A stretch of 64,000 nt of DNA from Variovorax paradoxus (GTDB lineage Bacteria > Pseudomonadota > Gammaproteobacteria > Burkholderiales > Burkholderiaceae_C): assembly GCF_030815975.1 (NCBI RefSeq), contig NZ_JAUSXL010000002.1:1302001-1366000 (forward strand). The letters are read 5' to 3'. A model generated the notes under the pieces. The model was not told the DNA's origin. It made no database searches and saw only the letters and a program-made list of their open reading frames with translations. Each line of letters starts with the position of its first letter. The first letter of the stretch is position 1. The translations under genes were made by a program, and so were the position numbers. Below are positions 43,204 through 51,900 of this stretch, one piece after another.

Positions 43204-43878
43204 CTACCGACTCGGTTTTCGATCATCCTGCGCACGAATCCGCTGGCCCCGGTCAACGCCTACCTGGTGGATGCTGACCAACTCGCAGCGCCGCCAGAAA
43301 CCCACGCCCTCCAGCGCCGTAGAGATGTCGATCTTCGCCAGCCGGTAGAACCCCAGGACCACCCCTTGCGCGAATGCAGAGATCAGCGGTTCCGCGTGCC
43401 CGGCGACCCTGGAACTGCCGCGGATCAGCTTGCCGCCAAGCTCCATGAGCTTCAGCGCGTGGCTCGACCCGGTTGCGGCGCTTTCCTTCGGCACCCGCAG
43501 GCACCAGAGCCTGGAGCCGAGCGTCCACACCATGTGGCGCGGCACCTCGTCGAGCCGAGCCCCTTCGATCACGATCTGCCTTGCGCGGATCTCACCGAAG
43601 TCGCGATGGTCCTGACCATAGAAGAACCTGGCGAACTCGTCGGCCTTTCTCTCCACGGCGCGGTCGCTGCGTGCCATCTTCTCTGCGGCCCTGAGGCCGG
43701 AGACATGCGCGACGAGAAAACCCAGCTCGTCGGATGACATCCGGCGGCCGGATGCCATGCGGCGGTCATACCAGTCCGCCAACTGCGCCAAGGTCTTGCA
43801 TTCCATGAAGGCCCTGTCGAAGGGTGAATCAGGAGTGAGGCACGCGAGCCGCTTGAGCCCGCCTTCAGACCGTTTCAT
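43204..43878 (-). CDS. Protein of unknown function (module copy 2)
   Basis: 224 residues, the same length as the copy 1 protein and closely similar throughout (both carry RAFMECKTLAQLADWYDRR, the FYGQDHRDFGEIRARQIVIE stretch and WTLGSRLWCLRVPKES). Differences are scattered, for example RMSSDELGF for RISGDEFGF. No known domain is recognisable. Its ATG overlaps the stop of the small ORF (ATGA), so here the two are translationally coupled. Maintenance of two intact copies in one island suggests a selected role. Confidence 0.72.
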   Translation of the reverse strand: MKRSEGGLKRLACLTPDSPFDRAFMECKTLAQLADWYDRRMASGRRMSSDELGFLVAHVSGLRAAEKMARSDRAVERKADEFARFFYGQDHRDFGEIRARQIVIEGARLDEVPRHMVWTLGSRLWCLRVPKESAATGSSHALKLMELGGKLIRGSSRVAGHAEPLISAFAQGVVLGFYRLAKIDISTALEGVGFWRRCELVSIHQVGVDRGQRIRAQDDRKPSR

Positions 43879-43979
43879 GGCGACGGTCCTCGATCCCCTC
43901 CCGCAACATCGACTCCGCCGCTGCCACCGCGAGCCGACGGCACAAAGGCTGCGCCCACGAGAAATATCCCGTTATTCAT
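43875..43979 (-). CDS. Possible small protein coupled to the 224-residue gene (copy 2)
   Basis: 34 codons, MNNGIFLVGAAFVPSARGG then a Gly/Asp-rich end. It overlaps the start of the 224-residue gene by four bases. The same N-terminus occurs before copy 1. It may be a leader that couples translation, or a small partner protein. Evidence is the overlap and repetition only. Confidence 0.38.
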   Translation of the reverse strand: MNNGIFLVGAAFVPSARGGSGGVDVAGGDRGPSP

Positions 43980-44063
43980 TTCAATCCATCCCTGATTGTT
44001 TTTTGGCATCGCTCCGGTCTTCGCCGTTGCGCGGTACATCGTATCAAAAGTGCGTCTTATAGA

Positions 44064-44083
44064 ACACATCGCTTCATATGTGT
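44064..44083. promoter_or_regulatory. Inverted repeat in the XRE/module promoter, copy 2
   Basis: ACACAT (44064-44069) and ATGTGT (44078-44083) form an inverted repeat with an 8-base spacer between the small ORF and the divergent XRE gene. It differs in sequence from the copy 1 repeat but sits at the same place, matching the different XRE protein. Confidence 0.4.
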
Positions 44084-44131
44084 CCTTTAAGACGTTTCCC
44101 TGAGGTGCACACTTCTTGACCCTCGACGGCA

Positions 44132-44506
44132 ATGAAAAATGCCAATCGAAAAGCGCCTCCTCCCCCAGAACCAGCGATCGGAACACTGCCCAATGCGGTA
44201 ACCCTGGCGCTAGGAAAAAATCTGAAGAAGCTCCGACTTGCCGCAGGCAAGACCCAGGTCGCCTTGGCCTTCGACGCAGAAATCGAACGGTCGCGGATAT
44301 CCAAGCTCGAAGGGGGCTACATCAACCCCTCTTTGATGACCCTGGCGACGCTGTGCCACAGCTTGGGCACAACATTGCCTGTGCTTTTCGAGGGGATCGT
44401 TGCTACAAACGCCCCGACATCGGAGGGCGGTTTGCTGCGAAGAAAGAACCAGGCAGTTCTAAACAAGCCGATGAAGCCTGCACGCAAACCCTCACGCAAG
44501 AGCTGA
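44132..44506 (+). CDS. XRE family transcriptional regulator (copy 2 module)
   Basis: 124 residues with a central helix-turn-helix (LALGKNLKKLRLAAGKTQVALAFDAEIERSRISKLEGGYINPSLMTLATLCHSLGTTLPVLFEG) and basic tail (MKPARKPSRKS). It is not closely similar to the XRE of copy 1 although it occupies the same position. It is divergent from the small ORF/224-residue gene pair and probably controls them. Confidence 0.85.
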   Translation: MKNANRKAPPPPEPAIGTLPNAVTLALGKNLKKLRLAAGKTQVALAFDAEIERSRISKLEGGYINPSLMTLATLCHSLGTTLPVLFEGIVATNAPTSEGGLLRRKNQAVLNKPMKPARKPSRKS

Positions 44507-44540
44507 CCTCCTGTATGCGCCCGGCCAATCCGTTTTGAGT

Positions 44541-44735
44541 CCACCCCTTGCGCGAATGCAGAGATCAGTGGGTCCGCGTGCCCGGCAACCCTGGAGCTGC
44601 CGCGGATCAGCTTGCCGCCAAGCTCCATGAGGTTCAGCGCGTGGCTCGACGCGGTTGCGGTGCTTTCCTTCGGCACCCGCAGGCACCAGAGCCTGGAGCC
44701 GAGCGTCCACACCATGTGGCGCGGCACCTCGTCGA
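44541..44735 (-). pseudogene. Truncated third copy of the 224-residue gene
   Basis: Starting at CCACCCCTTGCGCGAATGC (as at 43359 in copy 2) and ending at CACCTCGTCGA, this 195-base piece matches the middle of the gene, encoding about residues 110-173 (DEVPRHMVWTL to ISAFAQGV). Neither end of the gene is present. It is in direct orientation with the full copies, 34 bases after the second XRE gene, and abuts a transposase remnant. Confidence 0.85.
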
Positions 44736-44887
44736 TCGGCCAGCCGAGCGGGGCGCCGGATGGCGCACCTGTTCATTCCGAGCGCTGGCGCCAGGAGCAG
44801 GCCAAGCTGTACCGATTGGTGCAGCGACATGCCGCGACCTTCTTCGCGCAGGCTGAAGCCGAGGCTTGCGCGGACCAGTCAGTGTGA
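44736..44887 (+). mobile_element. Remnant of an IS91-like transposase gene (N-terminal end)
   Basis: The plus-strand frame reads HSERWRQEQAKLYRLVQRHA then ATFFAQAEAEACADQSV and stops. This resembles, from memory, the N-terminal segment of IS91-family Y2 transposases, just before their zinc-binding domain; the similarity breaks at about the ACAD residues. Only about 45 codons remain. It touches the truncated third module copy on the left and ends five bases before the hsdM stop region. The family call rests on recognition, not on a search. Confidence 0.5.
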
Positions 44888-44891
44888 GTGA

Positions 44892-46505
44892 CTATGGCAA
44901 CAGCTTCAAACCCAGTTCTCTCAGAAAAGCGTTGTGCTTGTCCTTCGCCGCCGCAATAGCCTTTTCAATCTCCATCAGCTCTTGGTGTGTGTCATCCAGA
45001 ACAATCTCGGCCTCGCCCACTGCCGTGCTGATATAGCGCGAGATGTTCAGGTTGAAATCGTTCTTCTCGATCTCGGCCATCTCGACCTTGCGTGAGTAGC
45101 GCGCTTCTTCCTCGCGAAACTGGTAGGTCTTGATGATCTTGGCGATGTGCTCGCCGGTCAGCTGGTTCTGGCGCTTGCCTTTTTCGAAGTGCCCCGCCGC
45201 GTTGATGAACAACACGTCGTCCGGTTTCTTGCACTTCTTCAGCACCAGGATGCACACGGGTATGCCGGTGGAATAGAACAGATTAGCGGGCAGGCCGATC
45301 ACCGTGTCGATGTGCCCGTCCTTCAGCAGCTTGGTGCGGATGCGTTCCTCCGCTCCGCTCCGAAACAGCACGCCGTGCGGCAGGATGATGGCCATCACGC
45401 CCTCGTCTTTGAGATAGTGAAAGCCGTGCAACAGGAAGGCGAAGTCGGCAGCGGACTTGGGCGCGAGGCCGTGGCTCTTGAAACGCACGTCGTCGGCCAG
45501 CGCGTCGGTCGGTTCCCAGCGGTAGCTGAAGGGCGGGTTGGCGACGATGGCATCAAAGCTCGGCTTCTTGGCCGGGTTCTGTTCCCGCATCATGTCCCAC
45601 TCGTTGAGCAGGGTATCGCCGTGGAAGATCTCGAACTCCGTGTCCTTCACCCCGTGAAGCAGCATGTTCATGCGCGCGAGGTTGTAGGTCGTGATGTTCT
45701 TCTCCTGGCCGAAGATTTTGCCGATAGTGCCGCCAGCCTTATTCACCTTCTTGCGCACGTTGAGCAGCAGCGAACCGGAACCGCAGGCAAAGTCCATCAC
45801 GCTCTCCAGTCGTTTCTTGGTCCCGGTTCTCGGTTCCTGGCTGTCCAGCGTGACGATGGCAGAGAGGATGTCGGAAATCTGCTGCGGGGTGTAGAACTCG
45901 CCCGCTTTCTTGCCGGACCCGGCGGCAAACTGGCCGATCAGGTATTCATAGGCATCGCCCAGCGCGTCGATGTCGGTAGAAAACTCCGCCAGCCCTTCGG
46001 CGATCTTCTGGATGATGGCGCAGAGCTTGGCGTTCCGGTCGGCATAGGTCTTGCCGAGCTTGGGAGAACTCAGATCGATCTCGGAAAAAAGGCCCTGGAA
46101 GGTGCTCTCGAAGGATTCCGTCTCGATGTACTTGAAGCCCGCTTGCAGCGTGTTCAACAGGTCCGCGTTCTGGGTGCGCGCCATGTTGGCGATGCTGTTC
46201 CACAGGTGCGCGGGCTGGATGACGTAATGCACCTTGCGGCGCATCTGCTTCTCGAACGCCGGGATGTCGTCCACGTTGTTCGCATACCAAAGCGCCAGCG
46301 GAACCTTACGGGTGTCGCCTCCCACATCGGGGTAGTCTCGCTCCAGTTCCTTCTTCGCCGCCGTCTCGTAGTTGTCGGAAAGATAGCGCAGGAAGAGGAA
46401 GGACAGCATGTAGTCGCGGAAGTCGTCCGCATCCATCGCCCCGCGCAGTTGGTCGGCGATGCTCCAGAGTGTCTGATTGAGCCGTTTTTGATTGGATTCG
46501 TTCAT
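44892..46505 (-). CDS. hsdM: Type I restriction-modification system, methyltransferase subunit
   Basis: 537 residues. The N-terminal HsdM_N helical domain (ADQLRGAMDADDFRDYMLSFLFLRYLSD) is followed by the N6-adenine methylase domain: SAM motif I DFACGSGSLLLN (238-249) and motif IV NPPF (323-326); EFYTPQQI precedes motif I. It methylates adenine in the target as part of the M2S complex. It is the last gene of the operon, with ATG overlapping the prrC stop by four bases. The GC content is below that of the flanking chromosome. Confidence 0.96.
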   Translation of the reverse strand: MNESNQKRLNQTLWSIADQLRGAMDADDFRDYMLSFLFLRYLSDNYETAAKKELERDYPDVGGDTRKVPLALWYANNVDDIPAFEKQMRRKVHYVIQPAHLWNSIANMARTQNADLLNTLQAGFKYIETESFESTFQGLFSEIDLSSPKLGKTYADRNAKLCAIIQKIAEGLAEFSTDIDALGDAYEYLIGQFAAGSGKKAGEFYTPQQISDILSAIVTLDSQEPRTGTKKRLESVMDFACGSGSLLLNVRKKVNKAGGTIGKIFGQEKNITTYNLARMNMLLHGVKDTEFEIFHGDTLLNEWDMMREQNPAKKPSFDAIVANPPFSYRWEPTDALADDVRFKSHGLAPKSAADFAFLLHGFHYLKDEGVMAIILPHGVLFRSGAEERIRTKLLKDGHIDTVIGLPANLFYSTGIPVCILVLKKCKKPDDVLFINAAGHFEKGKRQNQLTGEHIAKIIKTYQFREEEARYSRKVEMAEIEKNDFNLNISRYISTAVGEAEIVLDDTHQELMEIEKAIAAAKDKHNAFLRELGLKLLP

Positions 46506-47698
46506 GGGGTCGTGGCAGGTGCGGCGGCGGTTGCCGGTGCTGCGGCCGGTGTCGGTGTCGCCTCAAGAATGTCAGGCACGTCGAACTGGAATTTGGTGGT
46601 GAAGTCTTCCAGAATGCGCCGGAAAAGATCTTTGTTGTCTTCGCCCATTTCAGTTGGTTCGTGGATGGCGTATTTGCCATGACTGAGAAGGTTCAGGGCG
46701 CGGTTGTAAAGCGCTCTGTCTTCCTCATTGCTCAACGCCTTGAGGCAGAAGGAAATGTCCGCGTGCCCAAAGAACGACGCGGTTTTTTCCATAATGCTGC
46801 GCAGGGCGTTGAAATGGAAGGTGTAGAGCTTGCCGGTCCTGGGCTCCGCGGCCAGTTGGAGTTCGGCGAGTGACGCGACGTGATGGAAGAACGGCGTGTC
46901 CTCAGTGGCTCGCAGGGTATATGCGCCGTCTCCATTCGGGCGGTGCAGGAAGTAGCGCTTGTGAGTCACTTTCGGCTCCCCCTCTTTCGCCCTGCCGATT
47001 TCGTTGCACATCACGTTGAAGAAAAGGGCGTGGTGGGAAGAAAAAACCACCTTGATGGGCGCAGGAGCGCCGTTCTGGTCTTTGCGGCTTGCGGCCCGGC
47101 GCAGGAGCTGGGCGAGGTCGCAGGCCACGGCAATGGCGTTATTGTCGTCCAGTGATGATATGGGATCGTCGATGTATAGGTACTCCGTCGACTGATAGGA
47201 GACATGTCCGTCGAGCATGCGCTCGCAAATGGCCATGAATAGACACCAAATGAAGATGTTCTGCTCGCCACGGGAGATCTTGATGTTCTCCGCCTCACCT
47301 TTGCGGAAGGAGACCTTCCAAGTCTCGTAATCAATATCGAAGTCGAAGTCGGAGTAGCGGCTGAGAAAGCCGGCAATGGTTTCGTCGAGCGCGAGGTCTT
47401 TCAGGCCATTGAAGAAAGTAGAGTCCGGATTGAGCCGCAAGTAGCGGGCGGTGTCACCGACGAGATCATTCTCCCAATTGAATAGGTCTTCTGTGTAGGC
47501 GTTGAAGTAAAGGGTGTTGGCGTTGCCGTTGTTCTTGCGCTTCCCCTCGTTCTTGAACTCCATGGAAAGCCGCGTCTTGCCCGTTCGGTTGTAGGCGTAG
47601 AGCAGAACTAGCTGTGTTGGCTTCGTCGGATTATTCAGATCGTCGCGAAGTCGTTTCACCAAGTTGCCCAGACTTGGGTAAGTACGAATGCCACTCAT
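46502..47698 (-). CDS. prrC: PrrC-type anticodon nuclease
   Basis: 398 residues, close to E. coli PrrC. The N-terminal ABC-type ATPase domain has Walker A AYNRTGKT (35-42), a LYFNAYTEDLFNWENDL region (63-79), signature-like ISRGEQNIF (141-149) and Walker B YLYIDDPISSLDD (173-185). The C-terminal nuclease domain has R300 and E304 (ALRSIMEKTASFF) and H340 (NLLSHGK), matching the known Arg/Glu/His triad. In E. coli, PrrC is kept silent by the type I enzyme and cuts tRNA-Lys when a phage disarms it. Here it is coupled by ATGA overlaps to hsdS and hsdM. A low-complexity Pro/Ala/Thr tail follows residue 380. Target tRNA unknown. Confidence 0.92.
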   Translation of the reverse strand: MSGIRTYPSLGNLVKRLRDDLNNPTKPTQLVLLYAYNRTGKTRLSMEFKNEGKRKNNGNANTLYFNAYTEDLFNWENDLVGDTARYLRLNPDSTFFNGLKDLALDETIAGFLSRYSDFDFDIDYETWKVSFRKGEAENIKISRGEQNIFIWCLFMAICERMLDGHVSYQSTEYLYIDDPISSLDDNNAIAVACDLAQLLRRAASRKDQNGAPAPIKVVFSSHHALFFNVMCNEIGRAKEGEPKVTHKRYFLHRPNGDGAYTLRATEDTPFFHHVASLAELQLAAEPRTGKLYTFHFNALRSIMEKTASFFGHADISFCLKALSNEEDRALYNRALNLLSHGKYAIHEPTEMGEDNKDLFRRILEDFTTKFQFDVPDILEATPTPAAAPATAAAPATTP

Positions 47699-48978
47699 GC
47701 CTCAATCTCATCCGGTGAAGGGAAAAGCTGCTGCATCAACCCTTTCTTGTGGATCTTGAGGGCTTCAAGCTTTTGGGTTTCAGCGGTGACCAAGGCGTCA
47801 AAGCTGCTTAGGCAGGAAGTGACTTTCCGCTGTTCTGCAGTGTCTGGCGGAAACGCGAACTGCATCTCCCGTATGAGACCTTGGCTGAGGTTTTCTTGCC
47901 CGCCGCTATTGCTCATTCCCCGAACTTCGTCATATCGACCTGCCAAGTTCGTGTAAACAAAATATGGATCTATGCCTTTTCGGGGAAGAATCGCAGCGCA
48001 CGCTTGGTTTGTTGCTGCCTCGATTCCCAGCAAGGCGACTTGTCCACGCGTTTTGCCTTGGCCGTACATGGCCATCAATACGGTTCCTTTAGGAAAGAGC
48101 TTTGCTGACGAATTGGCCAATCCGTCTGCAGTTAGAAATTCCTCGGCACTGGTAATCACCCGGAAGTCCACTAGTGACGTCGTAATCCACGGAATTTTTC
48201 CGTTCCAGTAGGCCTTTTCAGTGCGACTGGGAGTGCCTCCAGAAGTTGTCTCAAATATAGTGCCCAGCGAATCACTCACCCAATCCGCGGCGTTTCGAAA
48301 TTTGGGGAAGCGGAGGCGGGGCTGGGTTTTGCCTTCGCGAGGGAAAAGCTGCTGCATCAGTCCTTTTTTATGGGTCCTGAGCGCGTCCACTTTCCGCGCT
48401 TGCGAGGCGATTACTTCGTCCGCCGAACTCAGGCACTCAGCGATTTTTTTCTGTTCGGCGAGGTCGCAAGGTGTCGCCGCGGGAATGCGAGCAAATGCGT
48501 CAAACTTAAGATTCAGTGTATCTTTGACCAACCCCTGCGAGTAGCGTGCAAATTCAGCAATCAACTGCGGAGTTTTGAAGTAGTAGGAGAAGAAGAGACT
48601 GTTTGTCCCTTGGGCAGGACGGCAAATCGTGTATGCAGGGCTCACGATGCCTTCGAGCTTCGAGAGTGCGCTTCGGCCCTCCCACATCCGCATGGTGTTG
48701 TACGCGATGTCGCCTGAAGCGACACGTAGGTATTTAGAAAGGTCCCCACTCGCGCTATTCTTCCGGTTGCTCTCTTCCTGCGGAATGATGCCTTCCTTGT
48801 CCATCAAAGAGAGCAGTCGGAGATTGGTGTACCCAATCTCTTCCCGCTGGGAGAAAAGGCTGCCGAGAAGCTTTAGCTGCCACCGCCCCGCCTCTCGAAA
48901 CTCCGGAAAGCGCAGCTTCGGCACGAGCCCGGACTTGGTCGCTTCCTTCGTGTCGGTGGTTTTGTTCTTACTGCTCAT
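47695..48978 (-). CDS. hsdS: Type I restriction-modification system, specificity subunit
   Basis: 427 residues from MSSKNKTTD; an in-frame ATG 30 bases upstream lies inside hsdR. It has two target-recognition domains (opening LRFPEFREAGRWQLKLLG and LRFPKFRNAADWVSDSLG), each ended by a near-identical conserved helix (RTHKKGLMQQLFP and KIHKKGLMQQLFP). This gives the pseudo-symmetric HsdS layout that reads a bipartite site. It overlaps hsdR by 11 bases and prrC by four, so all subunits are co-translated. The recognised sequence cannot be predicted. Confidence 0.95.
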   Translation of the reverse strand: MSSKNKTTDTKEATKSGLVPKLRFPEFREAGRWQLKLLGSLFSQREEIGYTNLRLLSLMDKEGIIPQEESNRKNSASGDLSKYLRVASGDIAYNTMRMWEGRSALSKLEGIVSPAYTICRPAQGTNSLFFSYYFKTPQLIAEFARYSQGLVKDTLNLKFDAFARIPAATPCDLAEQKKIAECLSSADEVIASQARKVDALRTHKKGLMQQLFPREGKTQPRLRFPKFRNAADWVSDSLGTIFETTSGGTPSRTEKAYWNGKIPWITTSLVDFRVITSAEEFLTADGLANSSAKLFPKGTVLMAMYGQGKTRGQVALLGIEAATNQACAAILPRKGIDPYFVYTNLAGRYDEVRGMSNSGGQENLSQGLIREMQFAFPPDTAEQRKVTSCLSSFDALVTAETQKLEALKIHKKGLMQQLFPSPDEIEA

Positions 48979-51900
48979 ACGCGCTGAGTCCTGAAATGTC
49001 GCGGCCACCGGCGCGCTTAGTGAGAAGGGGATGCAGGTCTTCCATCAGGGCTAGTTCGGCATGGGTGCGGGCTTTCCAGCCGAGGTCCAGTGGGGCCATG
49101 AGGTCGCTGAGCCGTTCGCCATCGAAGATCATTCGGTCGAGGATGCCGTCCACGAAGGCTTGCAGGGTGTCGGCGGCGAGACCGTGCTTGGCGGCGATGG
49201 CGGCGAGTTCCTTGGCGCTCTTCTCCGCCTTGAAGCGGGTGTAGCCGTCGCGGATGGCGGCCTCAGAGAGGCCTTCACCAGCCTGGAGCGTGGCGATGTA
49301 TTCGGCGATGTCATCGCGCTCGTTCATGAACTTGGCATCGGCACTGATGAGGCCGATTAGTTCCTCGCGGGTCATCTTGGCCTTGCCTGGTCCTTTGGCC
49401 GAGAACTTGGCGATGAGGCCCATGATGTAGTCGTAATCAATAACGGCGGAGGCGAAGAGCACGAATTCAAAGTCGAGCTGGTCCACCGGGTCCTCTGTCG
49501 TGTCGTCCTTGCCGCCGGTCTTTCCGTGCTGGTCTCTGAGCTGCTTGGCGGTTTCCAAGTACTGGCCTTTAAAGCCACGCAGGCTTTCATTGGGCAGCAC
49601 CTGCTCGATGGTGGTTTTGTTGTCTGCGCTGAGGTCGGTGTATTGGTCGAGCTGGGTCTTGAGCCGCTGGATTTCCTTAAAGTGGGTGATGAAGGCTGCG
49701 CGGGCCTCATCGCCTTTCAAGTTGGCCACCTCGGAGGGCGTGCAGGCCAGGCTCTGGGACTTCATGAAGTCATCCAGCTTCTGCACGGCGGTCTCCAGTT
49801 TCTGGATGACCACAGGGGCCTTGTCCACTAGCCAGATTTCCCGCGCCTGCTCGCCGGTCTTCTCGCCAGAGAAAAGGGCGATGGCGGCATCGACCGAATC
49901 CTGCTGCTGGCGGAAGTCGAGGATGTTGCCGTAAGGCTTGGTGCCGTTGAGCACGCGGTTGGTACGGGAGAAGGCCTGGATGAGGCCATGGTGCTTGAGG
50001 TTCTTGTCCACGTAGAGCGTGTTCAGGAACTTGGAATCAAAGCCGGTGAGCAGCATGTCCACCACGATGGTGATGTCGATCTTCTGCGCAGCCGGATAGT
50101 CCGCATTCGGCCACTGCTGGTCTTTGATGCGCTTTTGCACATCCTGGTAGTAAAGGTCGAACTCGCTCAAGCGGTGATTGGTGCCGTAGCGGGCGTTGTA
50201 GTCGGCAAAGATAGCCTTGAGAGCGGCCTTCTTGCCCTCGGGATCTTCTTCGTTGTCGGCCTGCTCTTGCGGCAGGTCTTCCTGGATTTGCTTCACATCT
50301 GGGTCGCCCTCCGCAGGTGGGGAGAAGACACAGGCGATGTTCAGCGGTTTGAAGTCGGGATTGGCAGCCTGTTTGTCTGCCTGCATGGCCTTGAACAGGG
50401 CCTGGTATTCGATGGCGTCGTTGATGGACGCGGTGGCAAGGATAGCGTTGAAGCGACGTCCGCCGGTGGCGGCATCGTGTTTGGAAAGAATGGCCTCGAT
50501 GACTGCCTTTTTGGCGATGGCCTCGCCGGGCTTTGGCGGCTTCTTGCCCTCGGGCTTGAAGTAATCGACGTGGAACCGCAGGACGTTCCCGTCCTCGATG
50601 GCGTGGGTGATGGTGTAGGCGTGGAGCTGCTGATGGAAGAGCTCTTCGGTGGTCTGATACGAGGCCACCTCGCCGTCGATTTTTACGCGACTGGCGTTGC
50701 CCTTGGGCCCACCAAATATCGGCGTGCCGGTGAAGCCGAAGAGCTGCGCCTTGGGGAAGAACGCTTTGATAGCTTTGTGGTTCTCGCCAAATTGCGAACG
50801 GTGGCACTCGTCGAAGATGAAGACGATGCGCTTGTCCTTCAGCGCTTCGAGCTGTTCCTTGTAAGTGGCCTGGCCGTTCTTGCTGCGCTGCTTGTTGCGC
50901 TTGCTGTTTTCGTCCAGCGCCAGGCCCAGCTTCTGAATGGTGGTGACGATGACCTTGTCGGCGTAATCCTCAGAAAGCAGGCGGTGCACAAGGGCGGCGG
51001 TGTTGGTGTTTTCTTCGACGCAGCCTTCCTGGAATTTATTGAACTCCTCCCGCGTCTGGCGGTCGAGGTCTTTGCGGTCCACGACGAACACACACTTGTG
51101 AATGTGGTCGTTTTCCTTCAACAGGGTAGAGGCCTTGAAGGAGGTGAGCGTCTTGCCACTGCCAGTGGTGTGCCAGATGTAGCCGTTGCCGTTGTCTTCG
51201 TCGATGCGCTTGACGATGTGCTGCACGGCATAGACCTGGTACGGCCGCATGATCATGAGCTTCTGCTCTCCCGCGAGCAGCACCATGTAGCGGCTGATGG
51301 TGCGGCCGAGGTCGCACTTTTTCAGGAAGTGCTCGGCGAACTCGTCGAGTTGGGTGATCTTGCGGTTGTCCTCGCCTGCAAACTCATAGATGGGCAGAAA
51401 GCGCTCGTCGGCATTGAAGGCGAAGTGGCGGGCGTTGTTGTTGGCGAAGTAGTAGGTGCGGTCGCGGTTGCTGACGATGAAGAGCTGCATGAAGCAGAGC
51501 AGCGTCTTGGTGTAGCCGTTGCCCGGGTCGTGCTTGTATTCGACGATCTGCTCCATGGCCCGGCGTGGATTCATGCCCAGGGTTTTCAGCTCAATCTGCA
51601 CACAGGGCACGCCGTTTATGAGGAGGATGGCGTCGTAGCGGTGGTGGCTGTTGTCGGTGTTGATGCGGAGTTGGTGGACGACCTCGAAGTGGTTTTTGCA
51701 CCAGTCCTTGATGTTCACCAGGGTGTAGTTCAGCGGCGTGCCGTCGTCGCGAGTGAATGCATTGATGCTGCGCAGGGCCTTGGCGGCGGTGAAGACATCC
51801 GGGGTGACGATCTCATCCAAGAGCCTGGCGAACTCAGCTTCGGTCAGCTTTACCCGGTTGAGGGCCTCGAACTTTTCGCGGAAGTTCTTTTCCAGTCCGG

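Larger units (their letters stand above)
43186..44051 (-). repeat. Duplicated module, copy 2
   Basis: Second copy of the segment at 39017-40000, in direct orientation. It again contains the 224-residue gene and the start of the small ORF, and again stops in the divergent promoter. The regulator gene beyond the break is a different XRE protein, so the duplication did not include the regulator, or it was replaced. Confidence 0.85.

Noticed and set aside
46502..47698. A generic AAA or SMC-like ATPase call for the gene between hsdS and hsdM
   Set aside because: The length, order in the operon and the R/E/H residues of the C-terminal domain fit PrrC much better.
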